From assembly GCA_033439265.1 (NCBI GenBank), contig JAVTVX010000017.1, positions 7,276,001 through 7,340,000 of the forward strand: a stretch of 64,000 nucleotides of DNA, given 5' to 3'. Positions within the stretch are counted from its first letter, which is position 1. Each line of letters opens with the position of its first letter. The translations under genes were made by a program, and so were the position numbers. Below the pieces are notes generated by a model. It was not told the origin of the DNA. It was given only the letters and a program-made list of their open reading frames with translations, and made no database searches. Of the stretch, positions 49,677-60,530 are shown one piece after another. The stretch is from Dillenia suffruticosa (lineage: Eukaryota; Streptophyta; Magnoliopsida; Dilleniales; Dilleniaceae).

Positions 49677-51229
49677 ACCACATTAACTAATAGAAAATTA
49701 ATTTTGTCCCAATATTATACGAGAAAGGGGGACATCCTACTATAATTCAAATAAATAGTTTATTTTGTATAAGCCACTAAGCACGAATTATGCAGGTCAT
49801 CTTAGCACAATAGCCGTCGATCACTTTGTTTCATTTTTCTTTTCCCGCTTCACGTGTCTAGACAACAAGGTACGATGAAAGAAAATTTTAACATTATTAT
49901 GATATAATAATAATAATAATAATAATAACAATAATAAAAATAATAAATCTTAATAACCTATTATTTTAATCAAATATTACAATACGTTCAGTTTATATAA
50001 AAAATTTTATTATTATAATAACATAAATATATATTAAAAATATAAAAATAAATAGATTAAATATTATTAAAATTATATTAATAATTGATTCGATTTTGAT
50101 ATATAATATTTTTAAAAACATTTGGAATACGTATACATTTGGAATGCATTTTTCTGGCCCCCAAATTTAAGGCAGCTACAGTTGCTTTTTGTTCTTGACA
50201 CGTACCAATCATGACGTTTCGCGCACTTCACGAATAATTTTCTGCAAGTAGGTGAGTGTAATTTATACCCTATTTTAATTTAAATTAAATTCAATCAATT
50301 GAAATGAGATATATAAATATGTATATGTATATATAAACCGACCAAAACACTTGTGCATGTTCTCTTTACTATATAGATAGATAGGTTAACTAATAATTTA
50401 AATAATATTATCACTAGATTGGACCCAACCCAGGTACCATAGGTGTCTCCGAATTCAACTCTGTAATGCAGGGAATGGTGCCGTTGCCTCCAGGGTAAGG
50501 CCCAAACTGTATCCGTGTTATGGACGAGAAATCTCTCTCGCTTTATTTCTCCCCCACTGGTGGCTTTGGATAGAGTGAAAATTACCGGTATCGATTTAAC
50601 GAGTGAGTGGAGTCGAGTGTAAGAAGAAGCACATCCTTGGCCTTGGAGACAGACACGGCATGGTAGCTATGTTGTCCCCTCCCGCCATCAATGAATGGGC
50701 CAACCACTCGAGGTTAACAGGGAAAAATCTCACCTGTCGTTTAATTGGATTAACTTGTACCTATTTCATTTGATAATAAATTTTAACTAAGTTAAAAATA
50801 AAAGAAAATATATAATTTTAAAAATAAAAATTAATTTTTTTTCATGAAAAAAGAAATTATTATGTTGAAAATTTAATATAAATTCAATAAACTTTACTAC
50901 GAATTTTGGATATGAACTGCGAACGCGTAAATATAGAATTAAGAAGACCACAAAGTCGGGTGGACCCACGCAGAAAAATTCCAAACCTCATACGCAAGAA
51001 ATTTCACCCAGCAAATCAACCACCGTGAATTCGGAACGAGAATTGCATTGTTAGTCTTTGTTTTGTTAAGACTAACTTCTTGATATCCCGACTCCCTACA
51101 GTAATAAACCGTTGACTTCTTCTGAGTTCCACTCTCTCTCTCTTCCCCGCAAACACACCTCACCTTCCTTGAACCTCCTTTAATGGCGGCTATTGCTCCC
51201 CTCCTGACAATTCGTCAAAGTCAAGCTCC
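49677..51229. other. Upstream region of the receptor-like kinase gene
   Basis: AT-rich with an (ATA)n-like stretch at 49903-49950; no coding feature recognised. The last few hundred bases should hold the kinase promoter. Confidence 0.4.
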
Positions 51230-51278
51230 TTGCTTTTTCTCTTTTCTTCTCTTCCTCAACTAAAACTAAACAAATTCA

Positions 51279-51279
<1 letters not shown>

Positions 51280-51312
<33 letters not shown>
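51280..51312 (+). repeat. (CT)n tract in the kinase 5' leader
   Basis: About 16 CT units ending 17 bases before the kinase start codon, so very probably in its 5' UTR. A polymorphic repeat here could alter expression. Confidence 0.85.
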
Positions 51313-51319
<7 letters not shown>

Positions 51320-51329
51320 AAACGAGGCC

Positions 51330-52457
51330 ATGGATCAAGTGATCCAAACAATTCTGGCCGCGACTATCGGCTTCTTCATCGTAACCTTAATCTTCGCAGT
51401 AGTCTCTGTCATCTGCAAAGGAATCAAGAAGCGCAAGCGTCAGACTCGGGTCACCCGATCCATTTCCAACCTGGAAGCGCCTTCTAACACCTTCGACGGA
51501 AGCGCTTCCTTCGACCCATCTCTGAACCGAATCTCCATGACGGAGCTTATCCATGCGACCAGAAACTTCTCCGCTAGCGGAATCATCGGCGACGGCAGTT
51601 TCGGCATGGTCTACAAAGCCAAGCTCGCTAACTGCGTCACCGTCGCTGTTAAAAAGCTCGACAAGGATGCCTTTCAGGGTTTACGTGAGTTCCGTGCCGA
51701 GATGGAGACGTTGGGCAAACTTCGTCACTCTAACATCGTTAACCTGCTGGGTTATTGCGTTTCGGGTTCGGATCGGGTCCTGATTTATGAGTTCATCGAG
51801 AGGGGAAGTTTAGACCAGTGGCTTTACGACATCTCGTCCGAGGATAACGTGGCACTTTTCGTTTCGTCTCCGTCAACGGCGTCGTCAACCTACCGTGCGC
51901 CGTTATCTTGGGAAACGAGGAAAAAGATCATCATAGGAGTTGCGAATGGATTACGTTACTTACATGGATTGGACACCCCGGTTATCCACAGAGATATCAA
52001 GACCAGTAATGTGTTGTTGGACTCAAAATTTGAGGCCCATATTGCGGATTTCGGGCTTGCTAGGCAAATTGAAGCCCCTCACACGCACGTGTCAACCCAA
52101 GTGGCCGGCACCATGGGGTACATGCCACCGGAGTACCGAGAAGGTCTGACGACCGCGACAGTGAAGGTAGACGTGTACAGTTTTGGGGTGTTGATGATCG
52201 AGGTGGCGACAGGAACAAGGCCTAATTGGCCCGTGAAGTTGGACGGGAAAGACGTCGGGCTGGTGGAGTGGGCCAGGAGAATGGTGGGGCAGAGTAGAGT
52301 AATGGAGTTGTTGGATGCAATTTTGTCAAAGGATGGACTAAAAGAGGATGAGGTTAAAGAGTATTTTAGGATTGCATTTTTGTGTAGCAGTGAGGAGCCG
52401 AAAAAGAGGCCAAACATGCTTGAGGTGGTTGACATGTTGAATAGGATTTCCTTGTGA
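51330..52457 (+). CDS. Membrane-anchored receptor-like kinase with minimal ectodomain
   Basis: Intronless, 375 residues. Residues about 7-30 form one hydrophobic segment (ATIGFFIVTLIFAVVSVI) followed by a basic stretch (KGIKKRKR), so the kinase should face the cytosol with only a few residues outside. The kinase domain is complete: glycine loop GDGSFGMVYKA (88-98), ATP-binding Lys108 (VAVKK), alpha-C Glu124, HRD at 220-222 (HRDIKTSN, an RD kinase), DFG at 240-242, and PPE at 266-268 at the end of the activation segment. It belongs to the plant RLK/Pelle superfamily, and the kinase resembles those of LRR receptor kinases. Without a ligand-binding ectodomain it probably acts with a co-receptor; that is inference. 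The start is the first in-frame ATG, just after a (CT)n leader. Pseudogenisation is unlikely because every motif is intact. Confidence 0.92.
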   Translation: MDQVIQTILAATIGFFIVTLIFAVVSVICKGIKKRKRQTRVTRSISNLEAPSNTFDGSASFDPSLNRISMTELIHATRNFSASGIIGDGSFGMVYKAKLANCVTVAVKKLDKDAFQGLREFRAEMETLGKLRHSNIVNLLGYCVSGSDRVLIYEFIERGSLDQWLYDISSEDNVALFVSSPSTASSTYRAPLSWETRKKIIIGVANGLRYLHGLDTPVIHRDIKTSNVLLDSKFEAHIADFGLARQIEAPHTHVSTQVAGTMGYMPPEYREGLTTATVKVDVYSFGVLMIEVATGTRPNWPVKLDGKDVGLVEWARRMVGQSRVMELLDAILSKDGLKEDEVKEYFRIAFLCSSEEPKKRPNMLEVVDMLNRISL

Positions 52458-52857
52458 ATGAGAATGTGATCACAAGAAGAGATTTGATAAAGAGAAGGTG
52501 AGTGCTCAGTTGATGGCTCACCATATAACTCGTTGCGAGTGCTTTGTAGGTTTTTAGGGTGAACGTAAATCTCATATTTTATGTATTGTTTTAGTTATTG
52601 AAAATCAAAATGGGTAAAGTGTAAAATTAGTGATCATAGAAGAACAGAGATTATAGTTTGTCTATGATCATTAGTCACTACCCATTCAAGTTGTTTGAAG
52701 ATTTGGCTAATTGAATGTATATAAATGAAAAGCAATAAATTTCCCTTTTTTGCAACTGATCCTGCTTCGGTGTCCTCATAAGAGTTGTCCGGTTGGTGTG
52801 TTTCGCTGGCATCATCAGACCGGCCCTTAAATAGCGTACTTGTTTAAAAACCCAGAG
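52458..52857. other. Kinase 3' flank up to the hAT insertion
   Basis: Likely 3' UTR of the kinase to about 52740, then unassigned sequence. The hAT insertion lies 400 bases beyond the stop codon, probably just outside the transcript. Confidence 0.5.
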
Positions 52858-52865
52858 GGTATCAA
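52858..52865. repeat. hAT target-site duplication, left
   Basis: GGTATCAA, identical to 56411-56418. Eight bases is the hAT superfamily target-duplication length. Confidence 0.93.
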
Positions 52866-52980
52866 TAGACAAGTAACCGGCCGGTTTGGGCCCGAAACCG
52901 GCCCGTCTGGCCCGGGTAAAGCTCGGACCCGGAACTGGCCTGCTACAGTAAACCGGCACAGAACCGGGACCGGAACCTGC

Positions 52981-53084
52981 CCGGAACCGGCTGGAACCGC
53001 CAGTTCAGGCCCGGAACCGGCTAGAACCGCCGGTTCAGGCCCGGAACCGGCTAGAACCGCCGGTTCAGGCCCGGAACCGGCATG
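52981..53084 (+). repeat. 30-bp tandem repeat in the left subterminal region of the hAT element
   Basis: Three full copies and a partial one of a 30-base unit starting CCGGAACCGGCT and ending GTTCAGGC. Each unit contains inverted CCGGTT/AACCGG-type words. Probable transposase-binding array. Confidence 0.85.
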
Positions 53085-53425
53085 GCCCGGGCCTGAACCG
53101 GCCCAGCCCGGCCGGCCGGTTCCGGTTCAAATTTTCCCCCTTTTTTTTGAATTTTGAAATTTTTCTAATTTTACTCCTTCCAACATCTATAAAACGGTTA
53201 CTTTTGAGATTATTTTGGTCTATAGGGTCAAAAAATTTTCCTATAAATACCTTATACCTCATTTCCAAAATTTCCACAACAAAATCTTTCTTTCTCTCTC
53301 ACATCTATATTCTCTCAATATTACTACATTTTCTCAATTTTCATTAATTTTCCATTATTATTTCCTTTCTATTACCATTTTTTATATCATTTCCATCATT
53401 TTCTACACCATTTCCAATTTTTCAT

Positions 53426-53650
53426 TTTCATTTTCATTTTCTCCATTATCTACATTTCCACCATTATCTATATTTTCACCAATTTTTACACCATTTCAAT
53501 TACCTTATACCCCATTACCTACACCATTTTTTATACCATTTCCATAAATTTCTATACCATTTCCAATTTTCTATTATCATTTTCTCCATTATCTACATTT
53601 CCACCAATTTCCACACCATTTTCATTACCTTATATCCCATTATCTACATT
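53426..53650 (+). repeat. Imperfect tandem duplication in the hAT 5' leader
   Basis: About 100 bases containing TTTTCTCCATTATCTACATT recur about 135 bases downstream with small changes, in a region built of ACCATTTCC-type words. Low-complexity leader between the left end and the transposase start. Confidence 0.6.
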
Positions 53651-53901
53651 GATCAAGATTTGACAGGATTTGAAGATTGGGAGTTCATTCAAGATTTTAC
53701 GAAAAACAACTGCGATATTCGTCAAATCGGTACATTTAATTTTTTTGCATATTTATTTTTTTGCATTTGCATTACATTTGTACTACCTTTTTAAAAAATT
53801 TAAATTTTAAATTTTTTAAAAAAAATTTAATCTTAAATTTCCTTTAAAAAATTTTATCGTATATATTATTTTAAAATTTTTAATCTTAATTTTTTTATAA
53901 A

Positions 53902-55899
53902 ATGGCCGGAACACACTCTTCACAATCTTCTCAACAATCTCCTTGTTCTCCATTTTTTGAAATTCCCGATAATATAGATATTAAAACTTTTTTGGAAAAA
54001 ACTGAATCTAGTAATACTGAATCTAATACAATACGAACTAAAAAAGATGATTTTAATATATGGACATTTTTTAAAAGGAAAAATGATGAACAAAAAGCAA
54101 TTTGTAAAATTTATCATCAAAAATATAAATTTTTAAAAGATTTGGGGGTAGACACACCTAAGAGACACTTAGTGAATAATCATCCAGATAAATTATCATA
54201 AACAAAACAAACACAAATTTCTACAGGGGGAGGTAATATAACTGATACATTTAAATATAATTCGGATAAAGAAAAAATTTGACAAATAGAATGACTAGCA
54301 AGAAAAAAATTATCATTTAATATAGTTGCATGTCCTGTATTTGAAAAATATGTACAAACATATTTATAACTCGGTTATAAAAAAAGTAGTAAAAAATCCG
54401 GTAGAAAAAGATTATTAGATAAATATCAGGAATTAAAAAATTGTATACTTACACAATTTATGACTAGCCAATGTAAATTTTCATTAATTTCGGATAGTTG
54501 GAAAAGTGAGCATAAAAAAAATATCATATTGTAGTAACATATTATTGGATAAATAATTAATGGTCTTTAGAAACAAGAATTTTAGCTTTTCAACGTTGGG
54601 AATTTCTACATTCCGGTGCACATATAACTAGAATAATTTCAAATGTTGTTTATGATTATGGAATAAGTGATAGAATTTTTTTTATTTCTTTTGATAATGT
54701 TTCGGCTAATACTACTGCGGTTAATAGTTTAAAAATTTATTTAAAAACAATTTTAAATTGAACTTTTTTTCATATTAGATGTGCATGTCATATAATTAAT
54801 TTATGTGTTAAGAATGGTTTAGCAATAGGAGAATTATTTTTAAAACCTATTCGCGATTTAATTCATCAAATAAGAAATTTTTCTGTAAAAACTCAAGAAA
54901 TGAGACAATTATATATTTTACATAACAAAAAATATAAAAAATTTAAAATGGAATGTGACAGTAGGTGGAATTCAACATATAACATGTTACAAGGTATTCT
55001 TCATTTTCAAAATATTTTAATTGAATTTGCAAATTCAAATTACGAATATGGTTTTATTGATAATACCGTTTTTGAATTTGCGTTTATACTTACAAAATTA
55101 TTAGAAATTTTTTATTTATGTACAAATTTATTTTCTGGATATTATTATCCAACTATTGATTTAATACTACCAAATTTTTGTAAAATTATTTATGTATTTA
55201 ATGAATTTAAAAATGAATAAAGATATGGTGAAATTGTTCTTTCAATGAAAACAAAATTTTTAAAATATTAAGAAAAAATTCAAATTTTATATTTAGTTGC
55301 AGGTGCATTAGATCCACGTGTTAAGGTTGAAGGTGCTGAAATGTTAATAGATTATTTTGTACAAGGTTTTCCATCAGAAATATCTATTAACCCATATTTT
55401 TTAAAACAACAAACATCTCATACTTTACAATCAATATTTAAATTATATGAAAAGGAAATTAATAATTTAAATACTAATAATGTAGCTAGTAGTAGTAGTA
55501 ATAGTATTCAATTATCTTCATTTTCATTTAATCCCTTACACATGTTAAGAAAAAAACAAAAAACTTCTTTATAATCATTTAATGAATTACTTTTATATAA
55601 ACAAATACCTAAATTAGAAGGTTTTGATGATATAAATTTACATGATATATTAGGTTGGTGGAAAAATAATGTATTGTATTATCTAATTTTGACTCAAGTG
55701 GCTAAAGATGTACTAACCCTTTCGGTATCCACAATACCATCCGAAAGTGTTTTTAGTGCAGATGATCGAGTGTTAATCGAAAAACGTACAAATTTAGCGA
55801 ACGACACTTTAAAAACTTTAATATGTAATTAAAGATTGGAATGATGTAGAAAGAATTATCAAAGTCTCGGAAGATGATGAACAAGAAGTAGAAGAATAA
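53902..55899 (+). pseudogene. Broken hAT transposase (BED zinc finger / RNase H-like, RICESLEEPER-DAYSLEEPER type)
   Basis: DNA transposase reading frame with several in-frame stops and at least one frameshift. It starts MAGTHSSQSSQQSPC. The N-terminal part (WTFFKRKNDEQKAICKIYHQ ... KRHLVNNH) is a degenerate BED zinc finger, with the first Cys pair incomplete. Middle blocks include CACHIINLCVKNGL and DSRWNSTYNMLQ, both hallmarks of this hAT group, and LVAGALDPRVK. The C-terminal dimerisation domain (hATC) is clear at about 55650-55830: WWKNNVLYYLILTQVAKDV, then STIPSESVFSADDRVL. Stops occur at 54199, 54282 and later; a one-base shift near 55829 precedes the final DWNDVERIIKVSEDD stretch. No functional product is expected. 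Confidence 0.9.
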
Positions 55900-56227
55900 G
55901 AAGAAAAATAATAATAATATTAATATTTTTTTTTTGTTTAAAAGTCATTTTAAATAGAAAAAAAAATCAAAGTGATGTAAAAATTAAAATAATTTAACAA
56001 AAAATTAGTGGATTTTAAAATCCAAGTGATAAGTTTGGTAGTGGACGTACACTGAATTCGGTGGAACCACTCTAAAAATTTTGTGTCTCTAATTTTTAAT
56101 TTATTTTTTTATCAAAAGTGAATTAAAAAAAACAAAGTTAAAAAACAGGAGTTATAAAATTAAAATGGAATTAAAAAATAGAGTTACAAAAAAATTATTA
56201 GAAAAATGCAATAGAGGAAAAAAAAAT

Positions 56228-56400
56228 GGGCCGAACCGGGCCCGGCCCGGCCCGTCCGTTCCGGTTCAGTGGGCCGGTTCCACAAGAAAAAAATGGAACC
56301 GGCCCTGCCCGAACTGGCCTAGGAACCGCTGCCGGCCCTGCCCACGGTTCCTTGAATCGAACTTGAACCGGCCAGGGGCCCGGGCCTGGCCCGGCCCGGT
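56228..56400 (-). repeat. Right subterminal GC-rich region of the hAT element
   Basis: GGCCCGG and CCGGTTC / GAACCGG words in opposite orientation to the left subterminal block; likely transposase-binding region. Confidence 0.75.
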
Positions 56401-56410
56401 TACTTGTCTA

Positions 56411-56418
56411 GGTATCAA
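56411..56418. repeat. hAT target-site duplication, right
   Basis: GGTATCAA, matching 52858-52865 exactly. Confidence 0.93.
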
Positions 56419-58220
56419 AGGTGTGCCATTTGTGGCCCCCCAAAAAGCGCCTTTATACGGAAAATACCAAAACGCATTCTGTTCGTCTTGGCTATCAGCA
56501 TAATTACAATTTTGCTACTATTGCTACTATTCATTCATCTGCTACGTTATTACTTGTACAAAAGGCGACGGTACATGCTCCGACATCTCATTAATATAAA
56601 AATCAGAGACTGTAAAATCCATTGAAGTCATAATTGTAAAGCCTATAGACAACTAAGCAGATCTCTAGGATAGTCCATTTGCTAACCATCCACATGATCA
56701 AACACTTTTATTTATGTCTCTCTACCATCTCGGCAAAATCCTCTTAGATAAGCCACTCATTCATCTATCGGTCTAACCCTCTCGACTACTATTAAATAGT
56801 TTTCAACAGATAACACTTATCGAGAAAATCAAAATTATGATCATCTAACATTTGAATCTACTGAGAGTAATCTCTCCCAATGAGAAAAAAAATCTCTATA
56901 ATCACTTCTGATAAAATATAAAATTTCTGTGATAATTTAAATTTCTCTTAATTAATAGGATTTTGAATCTCGTAAAGATTTTTGACTCATTCCTTGTTTT
57001 TTCAAAAAATTTTCAACAATCTCTCCATAAGAAAACTAAAATTTCAACACCATTCAACAGAAACTTACCATGCATATGTTATATATATTAAGCACACAAG
57101 ACTGGTCAACTATATTCAATAACTTTATACTTATTATATAGAGATTATACAGTACTATTCTACAACTCGACTCAATCTATTTCTCTTTCATTCATTATTG
57201 ATCTTTCTAATTTGAACGTCAAAATTTTCTCCATCGAAGCCATCTTTGCCGGTATTTGCAAGTCTTATCATTTATGAAGTCCCATAAGACTCATCAATTT
57301 CGGTTCTCCACACAGGTCAGCTAAGCAATTACCTATTGAGCAAAAACTCACTTCCAACAAAAGAAATTCAATTTTATTTTATATTAATTGACATTGATAT
57401 CGGAATATTTTCATTCTACTTGTATGAAATACGTATATTTTAAAATTTAATAGATGAAGATTTTATATATTTTGAAAATATTTAACAATGATAGAAAATA
57501 TTATAAAGATGTTAATTTCTTTTATTTTTATATTTGTATATTTATAAAAATAAGTTTTTTTATATAAATTGAAACAATGAATCATTGGATTTAGTTTCTC
57601 ATCTCCAATATGCCATCAGAGTTATGTTTGAATATTGTTTATATGATATCACAGTTATATTTTAATGGTTTAAAATTATATCAAGATTTAAGGGTTTTAA
57701 TTAGTATAATTCTAATTTTGTCATTCTTTTATTATTTTTTAAACAGAATAGATGAATTAAATATGAAATATTTCGGTCATTATTTCATTAGAAAAATCTG
57801 AGAGTTTAAACAAGATGTAATTTTGTTTTTCTTTATTCAAATTTTCGAAATAATAGTAAATATCCCGACTAGATGGGGCAAAACGTTTTAAGTTATTATC
57901 CCGTAGATTATTAGCGTTCATCTAAACCTCGACTGGGTAAACACAGCTCCTACCATGAGCTTGACAACTACCTGGGCCAGAGATTTGAGTTGCCATTTGA
58001 ATGCTCGTGCATGGTTTAGGCCACATCGCAAAATGGGTGGCTCTACCTCTCTCTGATCTTTTGACAGTTGGTGCTTGCACAATTGTCGTCTCTGATTTGT
58101 CCATGGCTAGAAATTCCCACTTTATGATCTTCTTCCTTTCCTCCCCCCCCCCCCCACCCACCCAAATGATTGCAACACTCCGCTACAATTAGTGCGAGAG
58201 CATTCAAGCCGAGCATCAAG
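56419..58220. other. Gene-free stretch right of the hAT element
   Basis: The first 200 bases (continuous with the sequence left of the hAT insertion) are compositionally balanced and open, with a hydrophobic frame at 56470-56550, but no family was recognised. The rest is AT-rich. A C-run lies at 58143-58156. Confidence 0.4.
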
Positions 58221-58224
58221 AGAT

Positions 58225-58390
58225 TTTGGGTTAAATATCAAACTCTTTTAAGTTGAATAGTTGTACATTCTATTATCTTAATTGGAATTCTCAAATTTGA
58301 GTTTTGAAAAAAGAATTTAAGACAATCAACTCTATAATGGACTCCACAATGCTCAGGTTGGATTAGTCAGCACAACCGGCTAAAAAAAAA
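58225..58390 (+). mobile_element. SINE, family 1, plus orientation (diverged)
   Basis: Shows TGGAATTCTCAAATTTGAGTT (B-box region), then the body words ATGGACTCCACAATGCTCAG and GGATTAGTCAGCA, and an A-tail at 58382-58390. More diverged than the 26600 copy. Confidence 0.6.
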
Positions 58391-58534
58391 GAGAGAGAGA
58401 GAGAGAGATTTTGGGCTAGACTCGAGGAGTGTTGGTGGATGGTTTTTGGGCTTGGGCCTATGCTAAGCCTACATTCCAGACTCGAAGCCCAAGCAGTCCA
58501 ACGGTGTAAATGGATCTCTCTGGGACTTGGAAGA

Positions 58535-58735
58535 CATTGATTTTTTTTTTATCGTACTATAGATTGGTATATGTAATCATACTCTAATTAACTTTTTTTG
58601 AGAACTTATAGTGGCCTATTTAAGGGGGCTACCCTCCAAACATATTTTTTTCATACTCAAACCGTAAGTCGAATTCAGAAATTTGATTAAGGAATTTAAC
58701 ATCATATTTCACTAGATCAACCGTCGATCGATTTG
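58535..58735 (-). mobile_element. SINE, family 1, minus orientation
   Basis: T-tract (58541-58550), then complements of the family body: ATCATACTCTAATTAAC and CTTATAGTGGCCTATTTAAG. Then AAACCGTAAGTCGAATTC, the complement of the tRNA-like B-box region. Very close in layout to the 12667-12880 copy. Confidence 0.7.
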
Positions 58736-58984
58736 AAAGACATTGATGAATTCTAGGCTCAACCCCGGGAAGGAGCGTCATCTCTTGTATAATATCAACT
58801 ATATAATCAATCATCGAATCCAAGAGGAGTATAAAGGATTTCGTAGGGGGCTGTACAAATACGACCATTTGGTGAAACAGATGTTTTGAATGGGTAACTT
58901 TGAAGTCTAGTTTGGATCCTAAATGTGAGTTGAACTCTGCTATGTTTTAAGACAATGATTTATAGATTTGAAATAAAATTCTTA

Positions 58985-59175
58985 TAAATTAATGAACAAT
59001 TTGCTTAATCGGATACGGTGATAGATCTTTTAACTAAATTCTCGAATTCGACTCATAACTTGAGTATAAAAAAAACTATGTTGAAAGAATAGTTTTCTTA
59101 GTGGACCACTGCAAGTTTCAAACCAGATTAGTCAGAATATGGTTTCGAATAACGATTGATATAATTTAAAAAAAA
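58985..59175 (+). mobile_element. SINE, family 1, plus orientation
   Basis: Head TCTCGAATTCGACTCATAAC (B box), then AGTGGACCACTGCAAGTTTC, AACCAGATTAGTCAGAATAT and an A-rich tail ending near 59175. The third of four copies within 2.3 kb. Confidence 0.7.
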
Positions 59176-59297
59176 ATAAAAATAAAAATCTTTTAGGAAA
59201 ATAATAGGTTTTAGGATTAGAGTAGTGCATATTTTTTTAAAAGAAAAATGTCAAAAAACGTTTCGTAAATGACATTTCTTATTAAAAAAACTGTAAC

Positions 59298-59325
59298 TCG
59301 ATCTTAGCCAAAAGGCCTAATATTC
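59298..59325 (-). pseudogene. Truncated U2 snRNA-derived insert
   Basis: The complement of 59300-59317 reads GGCCTTTTGGCTAAGATC, identical to the highly conserved 5' segment of U2 spliceosomal snRNA. The 28-base insert is flanked by 13-bp direct repeats, AAAAAACTGTAAC at 59285-59297 and 59326-59338, which look like a target-site duplication. Only a short piece of U2 is present, so it is not functional. The U2 identity comes from remembered consensus, not a search. Confidence 0.6.
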
Positions 59326-59339
59326 AAAAAACTGTAACA

Positions 59340-60335
59340 ACACGGTTGTCTTTGGGAGGATGCTTTCGATTCAACAGTACAATTATTCAGAAATGTCTCT
59401 GCCATGTTGTGGGCGGAAAGCTAAAGATGGAAGAAAATGGATTTGAATTATGCGCAGGCTGCTGGCCTGCTCGTGCCCACAGAAACTACCCTTCTTGCTT
59501 TTTTCAACAAGGAAGAAAAAGTCGTTGGCAATTGGTAGGGCAAATTCCTAAGCAGCAGACGTAAATGATTTTGATTACAAGGCCCGAAATGTCCATTTCC
59601 ATTGATTTGTGGTTTCCCCTCACCTAAATTACATCGTAAATTCTTACTTTTGCCGTTTTTGTTTTATGTAATAGATATTATAATAATTTTTTTTTATTAT
59701 ATAAAAATTTGAAATTGAAATTATCGGAAGAGACTTATACCATTAGGGTATCCTCTTAGGAAAAAGTATTACAGTAATATTGCTTAAAACTAAAGAAATA
59801 TTTAACAAGAAGAATAATAAAAATTTGGTATTATACAACTCTATTGATTATTAAGAAAGATAAGATACAACCTTTCGATATTATTTATTTCAGAAACACA
59901 ACAAATTATTTATAGTCATATTGAATGCGCAAAGCAATCAAAATAAGAAATAACACAACTGATCCTTATGGTCGATAGCCAGTAGGTCAAAGGGCTACCG
60001 TTTGGGAGCGCCTAGGGGGGCCTGTTTAGAATAGAGACGCCGGGCTCCAAACCATGACCAAAGTCTGTCTACGGTCACTCGATAGCTTTGTTTCCATGGA
60101 TGATTTCATTGTTAGAACAAAGCATTTGCTACGTCGACAAATTTTACAAATTTTTTATAAAAAATAAGCTTATGGCAGGTCCACCCCCAGCACCAGCACC
60201 TGCACCTGCGCCAACAACAATGCGCCCGTAAAGAAGGATCCGTCAAGATGGTCTTGTCTCTCATTTGAATATCCAAGTTTGTAGGAAGCTTGGCATTTTT
60301 TTTTTCCTCGATCACGTTAGCGCGTGCAAGTTTTT
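59340..60335. other. Gene-free stretch with two GC-balanced patches
   Basis: Patches at 59345-59570 and 59960-60110 are less AT-rich than the surroundings and may be old transposon or captured sequence. No protein family recognised. Confidence 0.35.
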
Positions 60336-60337
60336 TC

Positions 60338-60530
60338 TTTTTTTTTTTTTAACTATACTGATCGATATTTTGAATCATATTTCGATTAATTCGATTCAAA
60401 ACTTACAATAACCTATTTAAGGAGTTACCCTTTTAATATAATTTTTTTATACCCAAATCACGAATCAAACTTAAAACCTTAATTAAAGGATTTAAAATCA
60501 TATTTTTCTAACTTAACTATTCGTAAGTTT
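60338..60530 (-). mobile_element. SINE, family 1, minus orientation
   Basis: T-tract (60338-60350), then ATACTGATCGATATTTTGAAT, CTTACAATAACCTATTTAAGG and CAAATCACGAATCAAACTT, the complements of tail, body and tRNA-like head in that order. Best compared with 12667-12880 and 58535-58735. Confidence 0.65.

Larger units (their letters stand above)
52866..56410 (+). mobile_element. Complete hAT transposon, 3545 bp
   Basis: The ends are 15-bp perfect terminal inverted repeats: TAGACAAGTAACCGG at 52866-52880 and its complement at 56396-56410. A perfect 8-bp target duplication flanks it. Subterminal regions (52876-53130 and 56228-56400) are very GC-rich, built from CCGGTTC / GAACCGG and GGCCCGG words, while the interior is extremely AT-rich. 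Subterminal repeats of this kind bind transposase in hAT elements. The intact ends mean the element could still be mobilised if a matching transposase exists elsewhere. Confidence 0.93.

Noticed and set aside
52840-53157. Pro/Gly/Thr-rich open frames in the hAT left end
   Set aside because: Products of the GC-rich 30-bp repeat, not a protein.
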